From the NCBI RefSeq assembly GCF_005239225.2, contig NC_133297.1:17782147-17846146 (forward strand): DNA of 64,000 nucleotides, given 5' to 3'. The notes below the pieces were generated by a model. It was not told where the DNA came from. It was given only the letters and a program-made list of their open reading frames with translations, and did not search any database. This DNA comes from Populus alba. Taxonomy: Eukaryota; Streptophyta; Magnoliopsida; Malpighiales; Salicaceae. Of this stretch, positions 36,825-48,699 are shown in pieces; within the stretch, counting starts at the first letter, position 1, and every line of letters starts with the position of its first letter. A program made the position numbers and the translations under genes.

Positions 36825-37205
36825 AAGGGGGCTGAGAGAAAAAAATGCAAAAAAAAAGAGAGAGGTCTGAAGACCAAAAAAAAACAGAGAGAGAGAGAAG
36901 AAACAAGCAGATGAGAGGGAGGCAGCTGAAGGAGACCAAAAGGAAAGGAAGGAAAACAAGGGAGAAAAAAAAAACAGGAATAGAGAGAGAAGAGAGGAAA
37001 AGCATAGGGATATAGAGGAGAAAACCGAGAGTAGAAATAGAAAAAAGAGAAGAAAACGCAAAGGCTGGTGTCTTTACATAGAAAAAGAAGAATTGCAGCC
37101 GCTGCCACCAAGCTTCCCAGCCGCCGCGAGCCACCATTAGCTCAGCAACCATGCTCCCTCATTCTAGGTAATCTTCTCCCTTTCTCTGTCCCTTATTATA
37201 TGTTC

Positions 37206-37316
37206 TCATTTGCGTGCAGAACGTGAGCAATTCACGTTTTGCAGCAAATGAAAATAATTAGCTGGTTACTGTGTTGTGCACAGTAACCAGCTAATTATAC
37301 AGTAACCAGCTAATTA
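37206..37316. repeat. Two adjacent stem-loops in the LTR
   Basis: Stem 1 spans 37206-37251: tcatttgc and gcaaatga outer arms, tgcagaacgtga and tcacgttttgca inner arms. Stem 2 has 16-bp perfect arms at 37258-37273 and 37279-37294 (ttagctggttactgtg and its complement) with loop ttgtg. A third copy of the right arm of stem 2 follows at 37299-37316. Confidence 0.9.
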
Positions 37317-38553
37317 TAATTTGGGGCCGATGCTGGCCCATTTTCCTTATGTCTGGCCGTGTTGGCCCATTTCAATTAAACGTACCGTAAAAATATAAAT
37401 TTGGTATTAAAATACCTGGTTTTTGTTAAAACTTTCAAAATACAAAAAAAATTAGAAAAAGAAAAAATATTTTTGTGCATACGGCCAAGTGTCTCAAAGC
37501 TAAAAAATCATGTTGTGTTTTTTTTCATACACCAAAAAACAATGTTTTAGCATGTATTTTGGCTTTAATAACCAGTTTATTAAAGTCAAGAGAACATTGG
37601 CCAAAATTTCAAAAACAACAAAAATTTTATTTTGTATTGTTTTAGTATCAAGGATTATGAATTTATACGTAAAACATATTTCTGATATTAAAAAGGTATT
37701 TTGTTGACAACATAGAACAATTGGGTTTGACCTCATTAAGATAAGAACCTCCTTATAAAGGAGGGCTTTTCTTAAATCTTAGATAGACCGGACCAACAAT
37801 TAGAAACCATAACAAAACCTTAGATTTTTATTAGACATTAAAACAATGCATGTTACCTTAGGTAGGGCATATTTGGGGTGCTAATACATTCCCTTTACGC
37901 AGCCAGTCTCCATATCCCATCTCTGAGACTAGTTAGGGTTTCTAGTGACCAGAATACTAGGTGGCGACTCCCAATCCATATTTTACTAATAAGAGACAAG
38001 AATTCCTTGTCTCTTCGTATTTTTCCAAATAGACCTTTACATCTTCCTTTCCTTGAAGGTGGACGATCGCTGCGACGCCACACACGTGCGATAGAGATAT
38101 AAGCTTCAATTGTATTATCTACCTTTTGAGATAATGTTGTTACATTTCAAACAATTGTAATCCTTTAAGAGTTTACGTGAAAAACTCTTGGTCAATTGTG
38201 AGGTACATCACCAAGATGAAAAATCTTAAAGAGGGTATTCTTTAAGTGGAGAAAAAAGGCTTGGTGAGGATTTATTAAAGGCATTGTAATCTTTAGCTTG
38301 TATTAGTAAAGAATACAATATTTAAGACTAGTTTGGTACTTAAGGTGTGGATGTAAACTTGTCAAACCTCGCTAAAAATCGAGTTTGTAATGTTTATCCC
38401 TATACTCTTTACTTTAAGCATTTTAATTATATTTTTGGTTAATTGTGTTAATTGTATTTAATTGAGTTAATTGTAATATTTGTTATTATTAGTGAAACAC
38501 ATAATTCACACTCTCATTTTAAGTGATATTGTTGTCTTAATCCTAGAATAACA

Positions 38554-40933
38554 TGTATGCCCCATGATTTAAAGTACTTTTCCATGAAAGCATTTTGTCA
38601 TCAATTTTAGTATAATACCACATCTGAAACTGGTCTCTGATTGTTTTTTCATAATGTTTATTTTTCCTATACATTTGTTTTTTATGTTTCATACCTTATA
38701 ACTTATCACTACTTATACCAACTTTTAGCAAGTCCTGACAGTTAGGAATGTTGAAAGTGATGATTTTTTAAGGGAAGGTTAGACCTTAAGCATATGATTG
38801 ATTGTCTCAAACTCTTCAATGACATCTACTTTGCTTTTCCTTTCTTTTCTTTTCTTTTCTTTTTTTTAAGACATGTTTAGGTTCAAAATACTCTCTTGTT
38901 GTTGGTGGTGGTTAAAGGACTCCTACAGTATCTATAACGAACTGCATATATCTAGTTTCATAAAGGCTTTCGGTCTATAATTGTAAGTTCCAGTTCTAAA
39001 TGAAAAAAATGAGAAGACTTTCATGTTCTTTTTAGTTTTTTCATTTGTTTTTCTATAAAATATTCCTTAATGTTTGTAATTTTCATGCATTTTTTTCACT
39101 TAAATCATTAATGACATTGTTTTTTATTTTTCAAATGTTTTAACTTAAAGTTTTATCCCGTGAGCAAATTCTTATGCAATATCAATAACATATTGATAGT
39201 TATTCAGTTAATTGACTATTAAGTTCATCTTATAACCAAATTTGTCTTTCTATGGTCATTATATCTCATATAATAATGCATATTTGTGAAGTTTATGGAA
39301 TACTTAGATAGGTTGTAACTTTAGGTTTAATGGTTTTCATTAAGCATAAAGATTAAGAATCATTACATGATTTGCACCTACATATGTTGTTACCTTTTTC
39401 AGGTTAGGTTTGCTTTAAACATAAATTTTAGTATTGAATTGGTTATTCTATATGTCTAATCACATGCGAAAAAGAGTTACTTGTATTAGCAGAGCTATCC
39501 TTGGATCATTCTACATGTGGTTTATGTTACGTGGATTATTTTATGATTTTATATCTGTATTTTTTACCTTATTGATCATATATAGTTGTCTTATTTATAA
39601 ATAAGAACTCTAAGATTATATATTTTAATAGAATCAATTGTGTTGATGTGATTTTAAAGTTGGAAGGAGGATACTTCATGCTAACTTTTTGTACCTTCCT
39701 ATATTCATGGCTGGGTTTCTTCTTCATCGTATCCCCGATAACAACAATATCTTTAGAAGACAATTTAGATAGGATCATTGAGTTGGAAGCCATAACACAA
39801 AGCAGCAAAAACCTTAGGCCGGACAAGGAACACACGTCCTGTAATTGGTAAGCAAGCATGTATTTTTATAACATATGCTTCTTTTACACCATTTCCTTTT
39901 CTGTTTGCTCTTTCATATGCAAGTTTCTAAGTTACGGGTTTTATAGGTTTCTAAGTTATGGAAAGCAAACTTTTTTAACTTGATTTTTCCCCTCTTTAAT
40001 ATACATAAAGGGTTTTGTTTTTTCTTATTCTTTTTTTTTTTCTTGTGGGAATTGATATAATAGGTTTTAGCTTAATATATATTAGGTGATGTGGTTGTAA
40101 ATATGTATAGTAAGACATACCTTGAATGATAATAGCTTAGGTGATATGAGAATGACAGATTTAAGACATGCCTTGAATGATAATAGCTTAGTTGATGTGG
40201 TTGTGCATATGTATAGTTAGATTTTTGGTTTTGGGTTTAACTAATAGGCACGAGGCTTAAAAAGTATTATCATGTTAAAGAAAGTATACTTAGGATTGGA
40301 CATGACAATTTGCAATTGTGATTTTGAATCAACAAATTGAACGAAATTCAAAGGATTAGATATGAATTTAAATGAGAATCACATGAGTCAATAAATGTCA
40401 AAAAATATTCACGCTACACTTCAAGTAGGATTCTAAGTTAAGAAGAAAGTGTCAATGTTATAGATACATATTATTACATTATGATTTTTTTTATTGAGAA
40501 ATGTAATGATGTTATTTACCCTTAATAAAATAAATTAAAAAATATATAAATTAGTAAATTAAAAAAAAGGTTGTTAAGATTAAATACTAAAATAAAAGGT
40601 TGATTTTTATCCTTAAAACAAAAATTAGATAAGTATGCAGATATTTAACTCGGTATTTTATTTTAACTTATATGTTTTTATTTTTTATATATCAGAGATT
40701 ATTTGTTCTTACCCAGAATAAATTATTTTTATTTTTATAAATAAATTATGCAAATACAGTTTATTTATATCAAACATAAAAGAAAACAACTTAATGAAGA
40801 ATTACAATAATATATTTAAAGCATTATAAAAATACAAAATAATTAAAAATATATATTCATTATTTAAAAAAGGTTGACTAAACATTTAAAAAATCAAAGA
40901 GAAATATTATTAATTAAAATAAAAATCAACACA

Positions 40934-40976
<43 letters not shown>

Positions 40977-42596
40977 TAAAATTATAAAAACAAAAAAGGT
41001 TATGTACTAATAGGCCTAGTAAGCCAGGCTTGTATGCTAAAGCTAGTCACCTAAAAGCTCACGCATGCTTGGGCTAATTATTATTTTTTTGTTTTTTTAT
41101 GAAGTAAACAACATATTATCCATTTTATTTTATTTTTAATGGACATTAAATCGTCTAAAATATTTCTAGGCAACTTCTAGTAATTAAAAAATCGAGATTC
41201 AAGTTTTGAACCCCAAAAATTTATTTTAAACTTCTTTTCACCTAATAAATATCTTTATAATATCCGTAAACCAATCTCTCATTTCAAAACACCTCTAATT
41301 TTTCCAAAAATAAACTAGAAAAAAATATTTCTCTTTTAATTTTAATTTGCTTTTTCTAGGAAGATGAATGGTAAAAAACAATTTAATGAAACTTGTCTCG
41401 TAAAATATAACCGAAACTAAAAATGATATTATTGTTGCTGCAATATGAGAACCAATGGTTTTCTCTCTATTTTGCTATTTTTTGATAGTTTTCTCTCTCC
41501 ACCCTCAAACCCATAGACTAAAAAAAATGAAAATTTAAACAAAAAAACTATAAGGATTATAAAGGAAGAACATGAAAAATAGGTGGACTATACAAATAGC
41601 TTTTTCATACGAATTTAAGATTGGATACATAGTTTCCCATTGTGTTTACAGTTTGGTTTTTTTTTTTTTTAATTTTATCTTTTTACTATAAATTATAAGA
41701 TATTAATCATTAAATTGCTCACAAAAGGTTGCAACCGGAAAAAAAATAAAGGATAAAAACAAAAATACTATGAATTACTATAACAAAAACCCATTCACTT
41801 TTAGTTTATAATTAATTATTTTCTCCTTGCAATTGTCCTGTTAATTCTCATAAAGGAAATATTGATTGATTTTGAATATTGAACACTAATGATTCTTAGA
41901 CATTCAAAAAGATGCTTAAACTAGTATAATTTCAATATGGAAAACCTTGATTTAATCTCATCAATTGGGTTGTAGACCTAAAACTTTTATCAATTTCATC
42001 CTAAATATTTCAAAAAAGTCTTAATCAAGTAAAGTTATTCAACATTTTTGCCAATTTTCTTGAAATTTACATCATTTCAATGCATAAATGTGCATGTTAG
42101 AATGAAAATATAAGTGTTCAACTATTCATCAACTTTTTCATCAAATTCTCTCTGGTACATAAAACATAGAAATTAGACATAAATTGTATATAAAAAAATA
42201 AACAAAATGATTCAATTGAGAAAAGTAGAAAATGTTTTGGGTTTAATTATTAAAATTTACATAATTGGATGCAATTGAAAGTGAGTATATAGGTTTGGAC
42301 TAAGTTGAGGTTTCCCCCCTTCAATTTTCAGGCAAGGTGGTTTTGTTAATGAATGAAGAATCTGTCACAAGGATCCAATTGCATAAATAAATACCTCTCC
42401 GCTGCCACTAGAACCTTTGGATGTGGGTCAAACCAAATGTTATTTCAAGCGAGGAAAGGAGCGGCATGTCGTTGATCCACCCTAGCAGAAATGGTTCGCT
42501 AAGTTGACATGTCGGCTGGTACCGAGTTAAAGAAGAAGGGAAAAAACGACCCTGCTCAAGCCAAAGCCAGCCATTGTTGAAGGAAAGAAAGTGAAG
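38554..42596. other. Intergenic region upstream of the NDUFAF3-like gene
   Basis: Largely AT-rich. A less AT-rich stretch at 39648-39851 encodes a short frame ending HTSCNW directly before gtaagc, which could be an exon edge; I recognise no protein. Small overlapping duplications (acatrccttgaatgataatagctta) lie at 40085-40225, and a (TA)n run at about 40938-40972. The last 170 bases (42400-42596) are GC-richer and purine-rich and probably include the gene's 5' UTR and promoter. Confidence 0.45.
40938..40972. repeat. (TA)n microsatellite
   Basis: An uninterrupted run of ta dinucleotides. Confidence 0.95.
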
Positions 42597-45500
42597 ATGG
42601 GAGGAGTGAGACAGAGAGCGATGACAACAACACTTCCAAAGCTGATACAAAGTCTCCGAAAGGAATGCCCAAAGCCAAGAATAAAGCAGTTGCCATCGCT
42701 GAGACGCGCTTTCTCTCTCTACGATCAGATCAATATCATCGACAACGTCCCTGAAGACCAACTCCGTTTTCTAGGGTATTATTAATGATTTCCTCTATAT
42801 TTTAGTAAATCAATTTTATAATTTATTCAAATAATCAAAAGCCTTTTTTTTTTTTTTTGGAAGGTATACTGATACGGGATTCAGAGTGAATGGGGTGGAG
42901 TATGAAGGTAGCTTGCTTTGTGTGGGCAACCTGCTCACCTCTTGGGCACCCAGTTCCTTCTCTCAGATTACTCCTGACAGGTCTCGTCTCTTCCCTTCCT
43001 TCCTTTTTCTTTTTTTTTCCCTTTCTGGGTTTCTTTTTTATCTTTCTTTTATTAAGCCATCCCATCAATAAGTGCTGAGGCCTGAGGGTACTTTTTTGTT
43101 CACATATAAGGGGCATTGATAAAGATTATTAAGTTTTAGTTACTGTTTTATAATGTTCAAAACCATGTATTCTTTCTTGGTAAACTGATAACTCGTGCAT
43201 ATTCGCAATGAAAATTCAAATGTCAGGCTTTTTATTTGCTCCTTTTTGTGACATTTCGTCATTGTTGTGGCCATTTTGCAGTTTATCCATCTTTCAAATT
43301 GTGCGGCCTATACCAGGTGAGAGAGTGGGAGACTTCAATACCATTATATAAATGCGATTCTATAGGAGTGTTGTTTTAGCACTTTTACTTGATTTATTCC
43401 TTGGCTCATTGCATCCTGCTTAAAATCGCTAATAATGTGATGAGAGAAAATCATCTGAAACACAACTCATGCTCATTTTTCTATTGTTGCATGCTCTCAT
43501 GCTATTTAGTAATTTTATTGTTTGTTCACATAAAACATTAAATTCATATTGAATGTTTGATCCCAAGTTGGCTTGGTGGACAATTTTTTGTCGGGACTCC
43601 AACTGTGGGCACAATTAGAGTTGAGGAGGTAAAGTTTCAAACATGTCTTTTGTAATCATAGACGCTGAAGGATTGGTGGATTTTAATTAGAGGCCAATGA
43701 GGGGAAGGACTAGTGAATTTTAGTGCAAAGACTAGCGAGGGGAAAGTTGAAGTTTGTCGAAATCCAAAGAGGAGGAGACGTAAAAGAAGAAGACATTTTG
43801 TGGGGATGAATCCAAGCATGCTACTTACAATGGACAATCAAAAGCAAAGGCTAAGGGCAAAGGGTTCATAGCCAAATTCAAGTTGCTTTATTTGCAATGG
43901 AAAACACTTTGCAAGGGATTGCCTAAAAAGGGTACAACTTAAGCTGTAAATAGCACACATTAATCCATACTAATTGTCATAAAGATAAAATTTTCACACA
44001 AATTTTAGCCCATTGTGTGACAATCTAATCCCCTTATGCTCAACCTTTTTCTCATTAATTCGCTCGTGTTTGCCTATAACTAAGTGTTTCACTCGCCCGA
44101 AGAGGATTTCCTCATTCTTGTTGTAAACAAGTGGAATATACATGGGCAAATGAACAAAACAATGCACAAAAATTATAGAAAAAATCTCATTTTTTATTAT
44201 ACTTTTAACAAAAGAATTACATAAGCCTTGTGTGTGCTATGCACTTAACTTGCATGTTATATAACATTTTATAGTTTATTTAAAGAAAAAAATAAGCAAG
44301 TTACAAATGCAGTTGGAGTCTGATAGGGTGGAGAGACTACACTAGGCAACCAAGGAAGACATAATATGTACGAAGCTAATTGACCTCATATGAGAAGGGA
44401 CAATATGACATTGTTGGTTGGAGAATGGCCTTTTTAATGCAAAAAGGGGTTAGATATATGTTCTAAGTGGGAAGCTAAGGAAGCACTTCATGTCAGAGAC
44501 TCATGACCCATAATGAGCAGGCTATCCAGGACAAGAAAAATGTTGGTTCTCTTGTCCCAAACATATCATTAGCTGAAGATGGAAGAAGTCATAGAGTTGT
44601 AAGCAAGACATGTCTTATGTGCCCACAGGACAAAGTGCTGCGGCAAATAGAAGTAGGCTTGTTTCAGCCTATGCAATTCCAGCAAGACCTTAGGTATCGG
44701 TTTTGATAGATTTTGTTGTGGGGTTTTTGAAAGATGATGGAATGAATGTTGTAATGATGGTTGTTGACATGTTCACTAAGTATGCAATAGTCATTGCCAC
44801 TGCGACAATATGCTAGGCCAAGGTAGTTGTGGGGTTCTACCAAAATGTGGTGAAATATTTCAGAATTTCATTGGACATTGTCAACGATTGTGATGTTTGA
44901 TTCACAAGCGAATTTTGGACAGCATGTTTAACTTGAATGGAACTAGGCTAAACATGGGCAGATGAAGAGAGTGAATGCTTTGTTAGAGGAGTGCATGAGA
45001 CATGTGATGACAATGCAATGAAACTAGTTAGAGTTGCTTAGTTATGCTACAACCTCCACAAATCTTTAGCAACAGAAGCAAGTCCATTCGAGTTTACTAA
45101 GGACTTGCACCAACTCGAATGGACTTGCTTCTGTTGCTAAAGATTTGTGGAGATAGTGATACATAGATCTGGTGTGAAAAGTCCAACTACATGCAAGTTT
45201 ACTAAGGAGAGGCTTGAGTTGTTTGAATAGGTTGATGATAACTTGCGTAAAGTGAGCAAGAGGATGCAAAAGTGCGCAGGCCTGAAGAGGTGACCCCTGG
45301 AGTTTGGCAAAGGTGACAAGGTGTTGTTCAAGTTAACTCTGCAAATTTGGAAGAAAATCATTGGGCAGAATAGGGATCGTTGGTTGCATTTAGGTTAAAG
45401 TTACTGGAGCGGCTAAAACTTTATCCCATATTCCACATGAACTATTTGAAACCATTCCATGAAAATCTAGTGAGAAGCAAGTCCAGCAGACACCTCCTAT

Positions 45501-47953
45501 AATTCAGAAGTAGTTTGACAATAGGATTGTCACAATCCTGAATCACCGCATTCTTGGTCATGTATAAGAAAAATTGACGAACCAAATTCTTGGTGAAGTG
45601 GGAGAAGAGAGGAAACAAATTTGTGGTAGTTTGAAGACAAAGTACAAAAGTACTTCACATCTATATCCCGACGAGGGTGTCAGACTCTTCTAGTAAAGGA
45701 GGTTTGTTAGAGGCCTAGTTGCAAGGGCATGCCAACAAAAACATTGTAACAAAGGACGCCATAGGTATTGACAATTTGTATGAACAATGACAAAATTAGC
45801 AGGCAACATGCAACAGTATGTGCGAGCATTGGGTTAATGCCTTGCAGGAATTCTGACTTGGATCATAGACTGTCCAAGACAAGTAGAAACACGATAATTA
45901 TAGCAACATTGGTGTTGATAGATTGGCCTAATGGTTTTTGGGAGGCAAACTAGGGAAGTTGCAACAGTTATCGGCAGTTACTTATTGGAATAAAACCAGC
46001 CCAAACTTGTAATTATCTATTAAAAAGTTTGTTGGAAATTAGCAAGATAGTTTCCATTTGTAACTTACATATTTTGTTCTTTAAATAGGCTGTAAAATGC
46101 TATATTGGAAATAAGTTATGTGCATAGAGCACACACAAGGGGCTTGTGTAATTTCTTCGTCAAGAGTTTAAAAAAGATTGTGATTTTTCCTATAATTGTT
46201 TTGCATTGTTCTTCTCATTTGCGTATGTACATTCCGCTTGTTTACAACAAGTAAGAATGGGGAAATCCTTATTTAGGGAAGGAAACACTTGGTCGTAGGC
46301 AAACATGTGTGAAAAATTTGTGAAGGAAATCCTTTTTTCGGTGAGCATGGGTTGAGTCTAGATTACCGTACAATGAGCTAAAATTTGTGTGAAAATTTGC
46401 CATGTGATAATTGATAGAGTAATGATGAAAAAGAGATTACCAGTGAAAAATATATATGAATTGTGCTTCATTGGATGTTGGATGTTGGATGTTGGATGTG
46501 GGAGGGTACTATATATGAATTGTGTTTAATTTACCCCTTTCATGCTAACAAATGTATTTTTGGAGACTGGGCAAACTGACTAGAAGACTTTTATTAGTGA
46601 CATCTAATCAAAATGTGTAGTGACAGCATGTCTCACCTGAATGGTATGTTTCTGAGGTTAATAATACTAGAAGGATCCATGCGTTGCGCCATACTTATGG
46701 ATGAAATTCCTGCTATATCCACCATTCACTTCTGCATGAGTTTATTGTTTGACGAGGCATAGCAAAGGAGATTTCTTTGTTGCTTTCCTGTGGTGTTATT
46801 TACTTGCTCCTCGCACCATGATGTGCCCAGCTTGATCTCTGTTTCCTTTTAAAAAAATGTTCTTAAGCTATTCCATGGTTTTGCCCTTGTTTCCTGGAAA
46901 ATGGTTTTTGAAAAGTGCACAGTCAAACCAATATTCATGGAATGTTGATAAATATAATGCAGCATTTACCACTTAGAGTGCAACAGAGTACATAAGGGGC
47001 AGACTTATTCCAAGTGTGAATTCAGGAACTTAGGATGTAGCATGGTCATGTTGAATGGCAATGCCATGTTGGACTGGTAACTAGATAATATAAGTTCCTT
47101 AATTAGTATTTCATTGACTTGATTATAAAATGACTACCTGTGATACTAGCAGTGTGAAATAATTGGGGAATATTTTAACTAGAAGTTTCACTTAGTGTTT
47201 GTGAATTTTTGGATTTTAGTTTTCCAACTATACTTGATTGTTAACAAACATCTAATAATTGGATCACTGAGAGTTCTTTTCAAGATTTATCATCCAAAGA
47301 TATGAAATGCTCTCTCAAGTAGGTGTGGAAAATTGTCATAACTTACTGTGACTCTGCTGGTTGCATTATAAATGTTGTTATGACTCCTGACTCCCTTTGC
47401 TAGCCGATTCACCTGTGAATTTTTGTTTCAGAGATTTTGATTCTTGGTTGTGGAAGATACACTCAACCAGTAGATCCTGAACTTAGGCGCTTCATTCGGT
47501 CTACTGGCATGAAGTTGGAAGCTGTTGACTCGGTATTCTTTTTTATATAGCTTTTTGTATGTATGAGAAAAAGTAAACCAAAATTTTGAAATGACTAGCA
47601 ATGAGTTTAAACAATGACAAACTTACATACCAAGTTTGTTTGATCCATATGAATTTTGTAATTGTCTATGGAATTTTCCAAATTCTAAATTCCCTTCTTG
47701 TAATCTCTGGATGATTAAATAGCAGTAAATCTTCTGTTTGGAAAGGAAAAACCTGATAACCTTCCCAGAAAAACTGATAACAGATGTTAAATGCATTCCG
47801 CCCGCATTTTAAACTTGATGAAATGTTGCTGACTTCCTCTACAATGTTTACTTTATTTTGTTTCAGAGGAATGCTGCATCAACCTACAACATACTGAATG
47901 AGGAAGGGAGGTCCGTGGCTGCTGCACTTCTCCCATATGGAGTTTCTTCATAA
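42597..47953 (+). CDS. NDUFAF3: NDUFAF3-like (DUF498/DUF598) complex I assembly factor, five exons
   Basis: Exons 42597-42775, 42864-42980, 43282-43316, 47432-47532 and 47867-47953 use GT/AG borders and join in frame to 172 aa. The ATG at 42597 (MGGVRQRAM) opens the conserved N-terminus; a second ATG at 42621 is possible. Landmarks: a basic, mitochondrial-type leader; RRAFSLYDQINIIDNVPEDQ; NGVEYEGSLLCVGNLLTSW; SLSIFQIVRPIP; EILILGCGRYTQPVDPEL; GMKLEAVDSRNAASTYNIL; and a C-terminus ALLPYGVSS. This matches plant NDUFAF3/DUF498 proteins end to end in domain order, with the Mth938-type fold. In animals the protein helps assemble the matrix/membrane arm junction of respiratory complex I; the mitochondrial role in plants follows from homology. 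Intron 3 is 4.1 kb because of a transposon remnant. No disabling change is seen. Confidence 0.95.
43620..46403 (+). mobile_element. Rearranged Ty3 retrotransposon in intron 3 of the NDUFAF3-like gene
   Basis: A gag knuckle CFICNGKHFARDC (about 43874-43930, CX2CX3HX4C type) is followed not by pol but by an LTR-like block in reverse orientation (about 43990-44320). Then come decayed integrase and pol pieces (44480-45650, for example VVDMFTKYAIVIAT near 44760) and a + oriented LTR-like block (about 46031-46403). The two blocks are inverted relative to each other, sharing atgtgcatagcacacacaagg, cttgtttacaacaag and gtgtgaaaatttt. Protease and RT are missing. It does not disturb the splice sites. 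Confidence 0.65.
45054..45152. repeat. Perfect 41-bp inverted repeat, 17-bp loop
   Basis: Arms 45054-45094 and 45112-45152 are exact complements; the loop is 45095-45111. It lies in the decayed pol region of the intronic element and probably arose by a local snap-back copy. Confidence 0.95.
46472..46500. repeat. Short (ttggatg)n minisatellite
   Basis: About four heptamer copies in intron 3, flanked on both sides by a tatatatgaattgtg phrase (about 46450 and 46510). Confidence 0.8.
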
Positions 47954-48230
47954 TGCCTAAATTCTTGAGTTGCATCCTTTTCCAGTCAAATCTCCATGAT
48001 CACTCGGCTGATTTCACCTTTATTTCACGCGAGGCCTCTGGAAAGTTCTTAACTTTACTACATAGCCAGTAGCGACTTGCATAAGATTGTCAATTTACAT
48101 GTATTTAGAGAAAGGTTTTTGTTAGGATGTGTAATATTCTGCATTTCTTGTGCTGATAAGAGAGGCTCAAGCTGCAAATGACTGTACGGACCTTTGAATA
48201 TCATCCTTTCCTTTTGATTTCCTTGCTGGT
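47954..48230 (+). other. Probable 3' UTR of the NDUFAF3-like gene
   Basis: Non-coding sequence after the TAA at 47951-47953, less AT-rich than what follows. No clean AATAAA signal is evident, so the end is a guess. Confidence 0.4.
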
Positions 48231-48699
48231 TGTTATTTATTTGTTTATTATCAGCCTTCTTGGTGGGATGTTATGCTGTGATCTTGAAATATTGGTATTT
48301 TTTCACTAATATTTTGGGTGAGAGGTTGTTAGACCCTATCATTGATTCAATGTCCACGTTACGATACTTGTGAAATGGGCAATAACTCCATTACTTTTTT
48401 CTTGTTCTTGTTCTTGTTCCTTGTTATTTGTTTAGTGGAGATTTCATCATTTTTAAGAATGGGTTTCCTATTATTCGATAATTATCCCATTTCTACAGCT
48501 ATCCAGCCATAATAAATACATGATGTTTACATTCCAAATATAAAATGATAAATAATTAACACATTTTTAAAATTTGCTTTTTTTTTTCCATTCATATTAG
48601 AAATATGTATTTGGTAAGAACATGAAACCTCATGGTTGGGATGACAATGTATGAATTTCATAGTTTTTGTCCTGCGCTGCACTGCAAGTTATATTAAAA

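Larger units (their letters stand above)
35783..38085 (+). mobile_element. Ty3-type solo LTR of about 2.3 kb
   Basis: Begins TGTCATAACCCATTTTTGG and ends in the cgatcgctgcgacgccacac / cgtgcgata zone. Flanks aagat and gagat match at 4 of 5. Internally it has a TATA box (36814-36824), a purine-rich transcribed stretch (36830-37060), and the module gggtgctaatac...aatactaggtggcgactcc (37875-37970). That module also occurs, reverse-complemented, in the Tat/Ogre-like LTRs at 26340-26480. Many overlapping frames at 36508-37152 are artefacts of GA-rich sequence. The exact right end is uncertain by several bases. Confidence 0.6.
35070..38553 (+). mobile_element. Copia-like solo LTR split by another LTR
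   Basis: Starts TGTTGACC after ggtat and ends ...aataaca before tgtat (4 of 5 match). Right-hand text includes an aaacttgtcaaacctcgct stretch and a TA-rich end resembling SIRE/Maximus-type copia LTRs. Removing 35783-38085 leaves about 1.18 kb, a normal length for that type. No copia coding sequence is present. Family placement is inference. Confidence 0.5.

Noticed and set aside
36508..37152. Cluster of long overlapping frames on both strands
   Set aside because: The sequence is GA-rich on one strand and gives low-complexity Lys/Glu/Arg or Phe/Leu/Ser translations inside an LTR leader.
42408..42761. 117-codon antisense frame over the first exon of the NDUFAF3-like gene
   Set aside because: It is a shadow of the real exon, which has conserved protein sequence and splice sites on the + strand.
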